DNA of 64,000 nucleotides, taken from Sphingomonas pseudosanguinis. GTDB taxonomy: Bacteria; Pseudomonadota; Alphaproteobacteria; Sphingomonadales; Sphingomonadaceae. Position 1 is the first letter of the stretch. Each line of letters begins with the position of its first letter. The translations under genes and the position numbers were made by a program. Positions 44,540 to 52,813 of the stretch are shown here, piece by piece. The stretch is from NCBI RefSeq assembly GCF_014196255.1, contig NZ_JACIDH010000004.1:124001-188000 (forward strand), in the 5' to 3' direction. The notes under the pieces are model-generated. The model made no database searches. It saw only the letters and a list, made by a program, of their open reading frames with translations, and was not told the origin of the DNA.

Positions 44540-45158
44540 GATTTGGTCGCCACCTGTGCTGCGGATGCTGCTTTGCGTGCTGCTTATCGCAACCCGGGCG
44601 GTCCCGTCAGGTCCATATCGGACCGGATGGCTGAGCGTGCACCGCGCCAGGAAGCATAAATGCCAAATCGGATAATGGGCGTGCCCGCAATGCGCTTCGA
44701 CGACCGGGATCAGGGCGTCGGTCCGAGCCGACGACATCTTCGTCTATTGCCTGAGCACCGAGCTTTCGGCTGAGATTGCCGCGAAGTTCGAATGCCCGTT
44801 TTGCGTGGAGATTTCGGAGCCCGTGCGCTTGCTCAGCAGGATTTCGAGCCATGTTCGGCTGTGCTCGAGGCTCGATCGCCACGTCTATAGTCACGCAATT
44901 AATTATCGTGACCTGGACGCGGCGCCCGGCATCGATTGGGCGCTTCCCAAACGCGTGGCCTTTATCAAGCCGGATGGCTAGGCGTGGCAGAAGGAGCATC
45001 GCATCGTCGTTGGGCGCAAGGGTGCCTTCGCCGTCGAGAATGTTGACCTAGCGCTCGAAACCGGGGGTGGGGTGCCGATGCTCGCGGTGAATGTGGCCGA
45101 CCCGCTCGTGCTGCATGTCGGCAATTTGTCGAAAGTAACGACCCTCCATCGCCTTTAG
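44540..45158 (+). pseudogene. Decayed gene of unknown family between two defence-type genes
   Basis: Joined frames give a coherent protein with three lesions. Before TAA 44657 the frame reads ALRAAYRNPGGPVRSISDRM. After it comes MPNRIMGVPAMRFDDRDQGV. One extra base near 44720 shifts frame, and VRADDIFVYCLSTELSAEIA follows with KFECPFCVEISEPVRLL, then DWALPKRVAFIKPDG. TAG 44979 replaces the next sense codon. AWQKEHRIVVGRKGAFAVEN continues to TAG 45156. The style (YCLS, PFCVEI, WQKEHRIV) is of a real protein. It probably was a third component beside the GHKL/nuclease gene, 67 bp upstream and on the same strand. Function unknown. Confidence 0.72.
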
Positions 45159-45225
45159 CCGATGTCGGGCAGGCGCGCCGCAAAGCTGATTGCCTGCCTC
45201 TGGACCACCGACTAGACAGGTCGCG

Positions 45226-47091
45226 ATGGCACGGATCAACCTCAAGAAATTCATTGCCGAGCACTATAAGGGGGGCGTCACCGCGCGGGATGTCATCCGC
45301 GAGGGTGTGACCAATTCGATCCATGCCGGTGCGAGCGCCATCACCGTCGATCTGTGGTTCGATCGCCAGCCGGGTCTGTTCGGCGACGAGGTTCGCAATG
45401 TCCTCGAGAAGATCACGATCACCGACGACGGCGAGGGCTTCACTCAGGACAATCTCAATTACTTCGATGAAATCTGCACCGGGCATAAGGACGATATCGG
45501 CGGCAAGGGCGTGGGCCGGCTGGCGTTCCTGAAATATGGGAACCGCGTCGAGGTTCGCAGCCAGCTGGACAGCGAACTGGTCGCCTTTCGCTATACGCCG
45601 GATTTCACTCCGGACGACGTCCAGCGGAGCACCTTGGCCGGTCGCCGGGAAACGACGATCACGATTTCGGAGCTCAAGGAGAAGATCAACACCCAGGTCA
45701 CCAAGCTCGTCAATGCGATGTGCGACGACCTCCGGCTGCTGTTGTTCCTGAAGAAGCAGGCTGGGCGGATCATCTCGATCCGATTCACCCACAACAGCAA
45801 GCAGCCTTTCGCCGACGACTTCACCTTCTCGGGCGAAGCGATAGAGGCGCAGAAGACCCGGTCGTTCGAGCTCCAGGGCGAAACTTTCGACTGCTATCTT
45901 TTCCGCGACGAGGCGCCGCGCCGCGGTATCGTGGCGATGCTCTGCGCCGACGAACTGTGCGTCGAGGAATATCAGATCAGCAAGCGGTTCGACATTTGCC
46001 GATATCTCATCTCCGTTACGTCGGCCTATCTGAACCGAAGCTCCAACATCGAGCGGCAGAAGCTCGAAATTCCCAAAACCGAAGCCGATACCGACATGGC
46101 CTCGCCGATCAGCCGCGAAGCGCTGATGCCGCGCGTTCACGAGGAATGCCTAGCCATGATCAACGAGGCGGCTGAAGGCGACATCGAGGCGTTCAAGCTC
46201 GCCAACCTCCACAAGCTCAAGAAATATTATCCCTTCATCCAAGTCGAATCGCTGAGCGGCGAGGCCGCGATGCTCGATGCCGATGAGATCGTCAGAACCT
46301 ATCGTGCCCAACAGGCGCGACGCGAAGACCAGCTGGTGGAAGCGATGGAGGAAGGACGCGCCGTCGCCTTCGACGATATCTCGCATCTCGCCAGCGACGA
46401 CCTGGCGCGCTTCATCGTCCACCGCGCGTTGGTCATCGACTCGCTGGCGAAGATGCCGCGCGATTCGGCCGAGGACGTCCTGCACAATGCGATCTTGCGT
46501 AAACACAGCGACGGCAGCGACATCCGCGAGAATAATGTCTGGCTCGTGGACGACAAGTTCCTGTCCTACAGCAACATCTACAGCGACGAGACGTTGGCGC
46601 GGATCGTTCGCGAGGTCGGGATCGAGACCGAGTCGAAGCAGCAGCGGAAACCCGACGTTGCCGCGTTCTTCTCCAAGGATAATGAGGGGCGCCCGAACAA
46701 GCTCGTCATCATCGAGTTCAAGAAGCCAGGCGCTGACATCTTCGAGAACAACAAGGCCTTGGTGCAGTGCCGGCTCTACGCGAGCGAGCTGGTCGATCGC
46801 ATCGCCACGGTGCGGGAGGTGTTCGCTTTCTCCGTCGTCGAGATCGATGACGAATTCTACAAGGACATGAAGCGCACCGGCTTCAAGGACGTGTTCTCGC
46901 TCAGTGAACGGGTGGTCTATGATGATTTCGTCATCGGCGCCTCCGACGATGTCCCGCTGCACCTCTATGTGATGCCTGCCGCCTCGCTCATAACTGACGC
47001 CAAGGCGCGCAACCGAGTCTTCGAGGAAGTGCTGCGGTTCAACATGGACAAGGAGATACCGGCTGCAAACGAACCGCAGCCGCATCCCTGA
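45226..47091 (+). CDS. GHKL ATPase (MORC-like) fused to PD-(D/E)xK nuclease-like domain
   Basis: Predicted defence protein of 621 residues. The N-terminal Hsp90/MORC-type ATPase shows the N box E26-x3-N30 (REGVTNSIHAGAS), the G1 box D67-D-G-E-G (ITDDGEGFT) and the G2 box G92-G-K-G-V-G (DIGGKGVGRLAFL). A middle transducer-like region follows (AYLNRSSNIERQKLEIPKTE). The C-terminal domain shows NNVWLVDDKFLSYSNIYSDE, KPDVAAFF (D477) and LVIIEFKKPG (E497, K499), a D...ExK nuclease core. ATG 45226 starts MARINLKKFIAEHYKGG. The likely role is ATP-gated cleavage of invading DNA; inferred. Confidence 0.78.
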   Translation: MARINLKKFIAEHYKGGVTARDVIREGVTNSIHAGASAITVDLWFDRQPGLFGDEVRNVLEKITITDDGEGFTQDNLNYFDEICTGHKDDIGGKGVGRLAFLKYGNRVEVRSQLDSELVAFRYTPDFTPDDVQRSTLAGRRETTITISELKEKINTQVTKLVNAMCDDLRLLLFLKKQAGRIISIRFTHNSKQPFADDFTFSGEAIEAQKTRSFELQGETFDCYLFRDEAPRRGIVAMLCADELCVEEYQISKRFDICRYLISVTSAYLNRSSNIERQKLEIPKTEADTDMASPISREALMPRVHEECLAMINEAAEGDIEAFKLANLHKLKKYYPFIQVESLSGEAAMLDADEIVRTYRAQQARREDQLVEAMEEGRAVAFDDISHLASDDLARFIVHRALVIDSLAKMPRDSAEDVLHNAILRKHSDGSDIRENNVWLVDDKFLSYSNIYSDETLARIVREVGIETESKQQRKPDVAAFFSKDNEGRPNKLVIIEFKKPGADIFENNKALVQCRLYASELVDRIATVREVFAFSVVEIDDEFYKDMKRTGFKDVFSLSERVVYDDFVIGASDDVPLHLYVMPAASLITDAKARNRVFEEVLRFNMDKEIPAANEPQPHP

Positions 47092-47510
47092 CGCTGAGCC
47101 GCTGGCGGCCAAAGCGGACCAGGTAGCGCCGGGCATTTGGCTGGCGCATGTTGAACCAGCGAGGCACTTACGCCGATCGCGGCTTTCGCGGAGTCTCAGG
47201 CCAGGTCCGCCGCCCTCAACATCTCTGTCTGACGGCTTCGCGCTGGGCGAATGGCTGATTTTAGCGGGAACAGCCGTTCAAAAAACAATAGGCGAACGAC
47301 TTAAGCTGGTCGGGAGCTGCCGCCCTTCCCTTCTGTTCCGCCGACCAAGTGCAGACGCTGGCGGCCCCATTTCCGCAGGCGCAGTTTCTGCCGCTCGCTA
47401 ATTTCGCGTTGGCGCAGCTTACTAGTGTCATAACCGCTCGGTTGTGACACATGCTACTTCGTCAGAATCAGGCGTTAAATGGTAGCCTATGTAGCAATTT
47501 TCACTTGGGA
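47092..47510. other. Gap with palindrome, no clear gene
   Basis: About 420 bp between convergent genes. A minus-strand frame with several Cys (GRNCACGNGAASVCTWS) begins near 47452 but has no ribosome binding site or family match, so it was left out. The palindrome at 47425-47450 is the main structure. Confidence 0.45.
47425..47450. repeat. Palindrome copy 1 (GTGTCAxAACCG...CGGTTGTGACAC)
   Basis: GTGTCATAACCG-CT-CGGTTGTGACAC is a near-perfect inverted repeat (one mismatch). A closely similar palindrome lies at 50053-50076. Copy 1 is 60 bp downstream of the DUF488/dual-OB operon and may mark its border or terminate it. Confidence 0.65.
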
Positions 47511-48113
47511 CTAGAACCACCCAGAAAGCTGAAGATAGCATCGCTCTTCCAAATCTGGCGCATCATCTGGGCGCCACCAACGCGCCAGAGATACACGAAC
47601 AAGAGTTCCAGCAGCTATTACTGGGATAGGTGGCACTTCGCCGACGTAAGACAAACCTCTTTTGATAAAAAAGCTTTTGTAATCATAGTGCTTATTGTCG
47701 GACCTAAGCGTAAGGTCTTTATCTGGCTCCCAAAACCATGTGCTCCGATCTGGAACGCCACGGTATTTGCTTATGTATCCGTTGTTGCCGCCTGTAAATC
47801 CTAGAAGACCTTGAAATATATTTCCTATGGAGCCCTTCCACGGCGTGATTGTTGACCTAATATCAGCAGCTATATTATTTGATGTACTAACGAGTGATGC
47901 GTTTTTTACAATTACATCCTCGACATGCGGAGGGTTCAATTGGGTCGCCGCATCAAAATCTATGTCCCACACCTGACCAACCTGCAATGGGGTATTCGTA
48001 TCCCAATGGCCTGTTGCCTTAGTTAGCCGAACTGAAGAGCCATCCGGCAACAGGCCGCCGATACAGCGGGCTGATCCAGACATTTTAGTCCGTCCGACTA
48101 TCAAGACATTCAT
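47511..48113 (-). CDS. Predicted dual-OB domain protein
   Basis: Protein of 200 residues, last gene of a three-gene operon. The N-terminal MNVLIVGRTKMSGSARCIGG, with SVRLTKATGHWDTN and LQVGQVWDIDFDAATQLNPP followed by HVEDVIV, resembles the dual-OB (DuOB) domain described from prokaryotic conflict-system surveys; the match is from memory and not searched. OB folds suggest nucleic-acid binding. The C-terminal part (SYVGEVPPIPVIAAGTLVRV) is a second beta-rich unit. Its ATG overlaps the stop of the upstream DUF488 gene by 4 bp. The base composition is clearly lower in G+C than the surrounding island genes. Confidence 0.65.
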   Translation of the reverse strand: MNVLIVGRTKMSGSARCIGGLLPDGSSVRLTKATGHWDTNTPLQVGQVWDIDFDAATQLNPPHVEDVIVKNASLVSTSNNIAADIRSTITPWKGSIGNIFQGLLGFTGGNNGYISKYRGVPDRSTWFWEPDKDLTLRSDNKHYDYKSFFIKRGLSYVGEVPPIPVIAAGTLVRVSLARWWRPDDAPDLEERCYLQLSGWF

Positions 48114-48595
48114 GGCCTGAGATGCTCTACATTTTCTTTGCTATCTAACACGCTTAGTAGGTAATTTGCAGCAAGCAAGCGATGGCATGCGGCTGGCGGG
48201 CCCTCAACGCAAAAAAATGCAACCGTTTTGGATGTAGCAAGAGATTTTAAAAGGTGTTCAGCGTCATACGCTCCAAGAACTTCCGAGTTATACCTGTTGA
48301 CAAAATCCGTAGACAAATGATCTCGGTCTTGTTTTGCAACTCCGTTGATCTGATCGCTACTTTTTTGAGCCGCCCTCACCGCAGATGTGGGAGCCAGGTC
48401 TCGATCATACAAATACCTTATATTTTCTAACGCAAGAATTTTCTGGAGTTTCTGACTATTGAGAAATGCGTATTTAGGACCACGCATCCCTCTACGCTGC
48501 CGTATATCAACGAAGGTATCAACCTTAGCCTCTTTAAGGGCTTCAATGAATGACTTCTCTGTAAAGCCATATCCACCTATCGTAACAATCCTCAC
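48110..48595 (-). CDS. DUF488 family protein (second of pair)
   Basis: Protein of 161 residues. VRIVTIGGYGFTEKSFIEAL and TFVDIRQRRGMRGPKYAFLN match the start of DUF488, and FFCVEGPPAACHRLLAANYL carries the conserved C-x-E-G...C-H-R signature, suggesting a metal- or nucleotide-binding or catalytic Cys/His site. The function of DUF488 is not established. GTG 48595 was chosen because AAAGGAGC precedes it and it starts the domain. It is 10 bp after the first DUF488 gene and overlaps the dual-OB gene by 4 bp. Confidence 0.78.
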   Translation of the reverse strand: MRIVTIGGYGFTEKSFIEALKEAKVDTFVDIRQRRGMRGPKYAFLNSQKLQKILALENIRYLYDRDLAPTSAVRAAQKSSDQINGVAKQDRDHLSTDFVNRYNSEVLGAYDAEHLLKSLATSKTVAFFCVEGPPAACHRLLAANYLLSVLDSKENVEHLRP

Positions 48596-48605
48596 GGCGC
48601 TCCTT

Positions 48606-49145
48606 TCAGCGGTAAGCCCGTCGCGAAACAAACTGGCTCCCAAACATTTCAGATTGCCCATCCGTGAGCTCAGAGATGACATCAGCCTGTGATTTCAAGG
48701 AACCGTCTGGCAATATATGTGCAACATCAATTTTATGATCCATAAGTGCCTCACCAATTAGTTTGGATCGGTGGCACTGCGAAGGCTGACCTTCACTACA
48801 TAGTAAACAAACCCGAAGCCCCTTACTATGCGCAGTTTTCAGTCTTTCTATTCCCCTTAGAAAAAAATCTTTAGACCGTGTTTTTCGATAATCGACGTGA
48901 CCATCTGTATAGCAATCATGGTCTTTCGGTCTACCGCCAAGTAAATCCCCCATGAAAACGTATTTTATACCAATTTCATAAAGAGATTGAGATAAAGGCT
49001 CTTTTGAAAAATCAGGCTGGTAACGAGAAAATGGAGACGATCTGACATCGATAACGTAGCTAATGTCAGCTCCCTTTAGCTGATCCAGAATCATGGCTTG
49101 AGAATGGCTCCCGTAGCCGATCGAAAAAATGCGCCCAGCTGTCAT
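48606..49145 (-). CDS. DUF488 family protein (first of pair)
   Basis: Protein of 179 residues. GRIFSIGYGSHSQAMILDQL, SYVIDVRSSPFSRYQPDFSK, YVFMGDLLGG and CLLCSEGQPSQCHRSKLIGE are the full set of DUF488 motifs, closer to the canonical family (VRS-P-SR) than the second copy. ATG 49145 starts just before the domain. It is the promoter-proximal gene of the DUF488-DUF488-dual-OB operon. Two different copies with both CxEGxPxxCHR motifs intact suggest they work as a pair. Confidence 0.8.
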   Translation of the reverse strand: MTAGRIFSIGYGSHSQAMILDQLKGADISYVIDVRSSPFSRYQPDFSKEPLSQSLYEIGIKYVFMGDLLGGRPKDHDCYTDGHVDYRKTRSKDFFLRGIERLKTAHSKGLRVCLLCSEGQPSQCHRSKLIGEALMDHKIDVAHILPDGSLKSQADVISELTDGQSEMFGSQFVSRRAYR

Positions 49146-49409
49146 AGTCAATCTGTCTCTGCCTCTGGTCACCATACCGTAGTTAGGACGTAGCGTCACG
49201 CGCTGGATCGTGCGCAAGACGATGGTTTTTTAGAATCGCTAGAATGCATCCAGCGTTTCTCAAAAGTGCAAGTGACGATGGGAAATTGGCGATCGACAGG
49301 CAGTGCACCGTTGCCCGGCAGTGTTAATCGCCCCCCCTTTCGACCCAGTCGGTGTTAATCTCACCCCTTTCCTGAGCTGCTACCCGTTTTTGGACCACCC
49401 TGCTGGCCG

Positions 49410-49529
49410 TCATCCAGCATCTGCCGGCAGCGGCGGGCCACGTGCCGCTGACCGGTTCACGAGCGATATCGGCGTCTTGTTGCCGATGGCGCTATGCGGT
49501 AGCACCTCGTTATAGTCTCTGCGCCAATC
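49410..49529 (-). pseudogene. IS3-family transposase remnant (C-terminal 39 codons)
   Basis: The minus strand reads DWRRDYNEVLPHSAIGNKTP then ISLVNRSAARGPPLPADAG and stop, the typical end of an IS3-family integrase-type transposase. The rest of the gene is gone. It joins directly to a helicase fragment on the other side, showing a deletion or recombination junction near 49530. Confidence 0.78.
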
Positions 49530-49836
49530 CCGCACAGGACAAGGACATGCCGCTCAACATTTTTGCAGGCCGGATCGAGGGCAGCGGTCGCGTCAGCTGA
49601 GCACGCTACACAGCGCCAAAGGGCGCGAATTTGATGCGGTGATCCTATTCGGCATGAACGCCGGCGACATCCCGTCTAACCGTGACAAGAAATCGCCCGG
49701 CTCGCTTCGCGAAGCCCGGCGGCTCTTCTATGTGAGTGTCACCCGGCCGCGCAAGGAACTCGCGATCGTCTTCCAGGAGCGCAATTATTCCCCGTGGATC
49801 GCCGACTTGTCTCGGCGCAGCAAGGGCGATGCATAA
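49523..49836 (+). pseudogene. UvrD-like helicase remnant with frameshift
   Basis: Reads NPAQDKDMPLNIFAGRIEGS then GRV, hits TGA at 49598 through a one-base loss near 49593, and continues in the other frame as QLSTLHSAKGREFDAVILFG to EARRLFYVSVTRPRKELAIV and a normal stop. LSTLHSAKGREFD and VSVTRPRKEL are motifs V and VI of UvrD/Rep superfamily 1 helicases. The N-terminal ATPase part is lost at the junction with the IS3 remnant. Full-length relatives of this type occur in defence loci, so it may have been one more cargo gene. Confidence 0.75.
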
Positions 49837-50540
49837 CAGGCGGTGAGAAGCGCCTCAGTTCGAGGCAATCCCCGTGATGGCAAACCAAGGGCCGTCGGCC
49901 TGGAGGCCGACCGAGCGGCGTGCCAGAATTCGTGCGCAGGATTTCTGCCTACGCGAAAGCTTCGTAGCGGATTGACTTCGTAAGACCCGGCGAGTGACAC
50001 CTGCTTACCCGAATACAGCCATCCCGGTTTTCACCTTTTTGAGGGTACCACGGTGTCACAACCGGACGGTTGTGATCGTGCCCGTTGACGCACGGATTCA
50101 TGCCGGTTTCAAAGTGTCAAAAGGGCGCGTCACAAGTCGGCTCGTGGTTCGAGGCAACGACCCGGTCACGCCCCCTGCACTGCCGCCTGAACGAGCGTCC
50201 GTTTTGTCGTGATCGGCGCCTGGAAGCGGACTGGCCGCTCTCCTGAAGGGTTTCGGATGCCGGCAGGCGTACGAAAGTCTTGGAAGCCCGAACCCGCGGG
50301 CCACAAGCATGACCTATGGGGAATTCGGGTTTTGGCCTGCTCGGGCGTTGGTCGGCACGGCAGTTGCGGGCAGGATCCTGGATGCGGACGGTCTGTATTT
50401 AGGTCGCCATGACGGGCTCACCAGCGCGGCAAGTTCGGCTTGGGGCGAGGTAGCCACCCCGCTGATGGCGATCTGCGCAGGTGGCATCGGCACCGCAAGC
50501 ACGGAAGCCGCGGAGTAGGGTGCTGCCAAGCCGTGCCGGG
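49837..50540. other. Gap between helicase remnant and IS91-type element
   Basis: About 700 bp with no convincing gene. It contains the second palindrome (50053-50076) and, toward the right, probably the terminal region of the IS91-type element, whose exact end cannot be set without comparison. An open frame at 50309-50518 lacks a ribosome binding site and family signal. Confidence 0.45.
50053..50076. repeat. Palindrome copy 2
   Basis: GTGTCACAACCG-GA-CGGTTGTGAT resembles 47425-47450, with the same AACCG-NN-CGGTT core. The two copies enclose the DUF488 operon and the IS3/helicase remnants. Confidence 0.6.
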
Positions 50541-51734
50541 TCACGACGCCAGTCTCTCGGGTGACCGCGCAGCAGATGGCGGCGCGCGGGGGTGGCGCTG
50601 ACGTTCGAAGGTCTCGACGACGACCATGTACCCGCCGCAGCACGGACATGCCGGACGAGTGTCGTCCAGCTCGGCCGGCGCATCGACCGTGGCCGGCGGT
50701 GCCACCCCGAGCAGCTGACGGACGTGGCTGAGCACGACCTTGCGGGTGGCTCCAGCGAGCAGACCGTAGTGGCGGATGCGGTGAAAGCCCTTGGGCAGGA
50801 CGTGGAGCAGGAAGCGGCGGATGAACTCGTCGGCGGCAAGGGTCATGACCTGCTGCCGGTCGGCGCCACCCCGACGGTAGTCCTTGTAGCGGAAGGTGAC
50901 GCCGGTTTGGTCGAAGCGCAGCAGCCGGCTGTTCGAGATGGCGACGCGGTGGGTGTACCGCGACAGGTAGGCGAGCACCGTCTCCGGCCCGGCGAACGGC
51001 GGCTTGGCGTAGACAACCCAGCGCTTCTTCCTGACCGGCGCCAGGTGCCGCAGGAAGGCGCGCCGGTCACCGAGGTAGGCGAGGCTGCCGTAGAACGCGA
51101 GCCGCCCGGCATCATGCAGCGCCATCAGCCGGGTGAGGAACAGACGGCGGAACAGCTTGCCCAGCACCCTGACCGGCAGGAGGAACGCCGGGCGCGATGA
51201 CACCCAGCGGCTGCCGTCGGGCGACAGGCCACCACCCGGCACGATCATGTGGATGTGCGGGTGGTGAGTCATCGCCGAGCCCCACGTATGGAGCACGGCG
51301 GTGATGCCGATGCGGGCGCCAAGGTGCTTCGGGTCGGCGGCGATGGTCGTCATCGTCTCGGACGCCGCCTGGAACAGCAGGCCGTAGACTGCCGCCTTGT
51401 TCTGGAGAGCGATGTCGGCGACCTCGGCCGGCAGCGTGAAGACGACATGGAAGTAGCCGACCGGGAGCAGGTCGGCCTCGCGTTCGGCGAGCCACGTGCG
51501 CGCGGCTGCCCCCTGGCACCGCGGGCAGTGTCGGTTGCGGCAGGAGTTATAGGCGACCCGCCAGTGGCCGCAGTCGGTGCAGGCCTCGACGTGCCCGCCC
51601 ATGATGGCGGTACGGCAAGTCTCTATCGCCGACATGACCTTCAACTGGTCGAGGCTGAGGTGCCCGGCGCGGGCGGCCCGGTACGCAGGACCGGCAGCGC
51701 GGAAGATGTCGGCGACCTCGAGTGAGGCGCGCAA
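50541..51734 (-). CDS. IS91-family transposase
   Basis: Rolling-circle transposase of 397 residues. The N-terminal zinc ribbon is visible as CTDCGHWRVAYNSCRNRHCP with RCQ. The HUH motif is THHPHIHMIVPGGG, and the catalytic Tyr lies in LAYLSRYTHRVAISNSRLL. KDYRRGGADRQQVMTLAADE and FIRRFLLHVLPKGFHRIRHY are the standard C-terminal blocks. A second Cys pair (CPCCGGYM) is near the end. The gene appears intact. It lies 6 bp after the tyrosine recombinase. Confidence 0.93.
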   Translation of the reverse strand: MRASLEVADIFRAAGPAYRAARAGHLSLDQLKVMSAIETCRTAIMGGHVEACTDCGHWRVAYNSCRNRHCPRCQGAAARTWLAEREADLLPVGYFHVVFTLPAEVADIALQNKAAVYGLLFQAASETMTTIAADPKHLGARIGITAVLHTWGSAMTHHPHIHMIVPGGGLSPDGSRWVSSRPAFLLPVRVLGKLFRRLFLTRLMALHDAGRLAFYGSLAYLGDRRAFLRHLAPVRKKRWVVYAKPPFAGPETVLAYLSRYTHRVAISNSRLLRFDQTGVTFRYKDYRRGGADRQQVMTLAADEFIRRFLLHVLPKGFHRIRHYGLLAGATRKVVLSHVRQLLGVAPPATVDAPAELDDTRPACPCCGGYMVVVETFERQRHPRAPPSAARSPERLAS

Positions 51735-51740
51735 CGCCGC

Positions 51741-52646
51741 TCAGCCCTTGGGTACCCTCCCTTCCGCAGCAGTGGTTGCGAGCCGTTCAAACGGGCTGGT
51801 CACGTTGCGCAGGACCCGCGTGGCGACCTGGGTGTAATAAGCGGTGGTTTCCAGCTTGGCGTGCCCCAGCAGCGTTTGGATGATGCGGACGTCGATCCCG
51901 TCCTCGAGGAGGTGGGTCGCGAAACAGTGCCGCAAGGTGTGCGGCCCGACGCGCTTGCCGATACCCGCCGCCACACTTGCCTCCACGACGATGCGGTGCA
52001 GCTGCCGGGTGCTGAGCGGCTTGAGGTAGTGCTGGCCGGGGAACAACCAGCCGTCGACGTGCAACACGCGCTCCCGCCGACCGACCCGCCACCACTCTCG
52101 CAGCAACGCCAGCAGTCCCGTCGGTAGCATGGCGTTGCGATACCGCCCGCCCTTGCCGCGCTCGACCCGGAGCAGCATGCGCTCGCTGTCGATGTCACGG
52201 ACCTTGAGGGCGGCGACCTCGGCCGCGCGCAGTCCCGCACCATAGGCGACCGACAGCGCCGCCTGATGCTTGAGGCACGTGGTCGCGTCGAGCAGCCGCG
52301 CTACCTCGTCCCGGCTCAGCACCACCGGCAGCTTGCGCTCATGCCGAATCCGGACCAGCTTGCGCGCCAGGTCCGGCCGGTCGAGCGTCTGCGTGAAGAA
52401 GAACCGCAGTGCCGACACGATGGCGTTCATGGTCGGCGCCGGGACATCCAGCTCGCCTTGCTCGATCTGGAAGCGCCGGACGTCTTCTGCCGTTGCAGTG
52501 TCCGGCGAACGCCCCAAGAATGTCGCGAACCGGCCGACATCGCGGATGTAGTTGCGCTGTGTCTCGCGCCCGAAGCGCCGTATGTCCATCTCGTCGATGA
52601 GACGCTGGCGCAGCGGGCTGACGGCAATTGGAACGAGTGTGGTCAT
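51741..52646 (-). CDS. Tyrosine recombinase of the IS91-type element
   Basis: Site-specific recombinase of 301 residues. The N-terminal core-binding domain (LRQRLIDEMDIRRFGRETQR) is followed by the catalytic domain with GAGLRAAEVAALKVRDIDSE (Arg), HTLRHCFATHLLEDGIDVRI (His-x-x-Arg), LLGHAKLETTAYYTQV (His and Tyr). All catalytic residues are present. ATG 52646 follows AAGGAG. In such elements the recombinase is thought to help resolve or direct transposition products; this is inferred from the constant pairing. Confidence 0.9.
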   Translation of the reverse strand: MTTLVPIAVSPLRQRLIDEMDIRRFGRETQRNYIRDVGRFATFLGRSPDTATAEDVRRFQIEQGELDVPAPTMNAIVSALRFFFTQTLDRPDLARKLVRIRHERKLPVVLSRDEVARLLDATTCLKHQAALSVAYGAGLRAAEVAALKVRDIDSERMLLRVERGKGGRYRNAMLPTGLLALLREWWRVGRRERVLHVDGWLFPGQHYLKPLSTRQLHRIVVEASVAAGIGKRVGPHTLRHCFATHLLEDGIDVRIIQTLLGHAKLETTAYYTQVATRVLRNVTSPFERLATTAAEGRVPKG

Positions 52647-52813
52647 GGCAGGGCTCCTTCTGGTGGAGCCCCCATGCTCTGCCTGCCTCCCGAAACGCTC
52701 AACCGGCACGCAGCGCTCGTTACATCACCTCAACCGTGCCCCGCACGCCCTCCCGCGCAGCGGGTTCGTGCTTCCACCGTGACGCAGACATGCGATTGGG
52801 GAAGACAAGGCAA

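Larger units (their letters stand above)
50541..52646 (-). mobile_element. IS91-type element with tyrosine recombinase
   Basis: A tyrosine recombinase gene followed after 6 bp by a Y/HUH IS91-family transposase, an arrangement common in alphaproteobacterial IS91 relatives. Coordinates cover the two genes only; the ori and ter ends lie outside and were not identified. Confidence 0.8.

Noticed and set aside
47261-47452. Cys-rich minus-strand frame near the palindrome
   Set aside because: Could be a small exported protein by composition, but it lacks a ribosome binding site and starts inside the palindrome.
50309-50518. Small plus-strand frame left of the IS91-type element
   Set aside because: Lies in probable terminal DNA of the element and has no Shine-Dalgarno or family signal.
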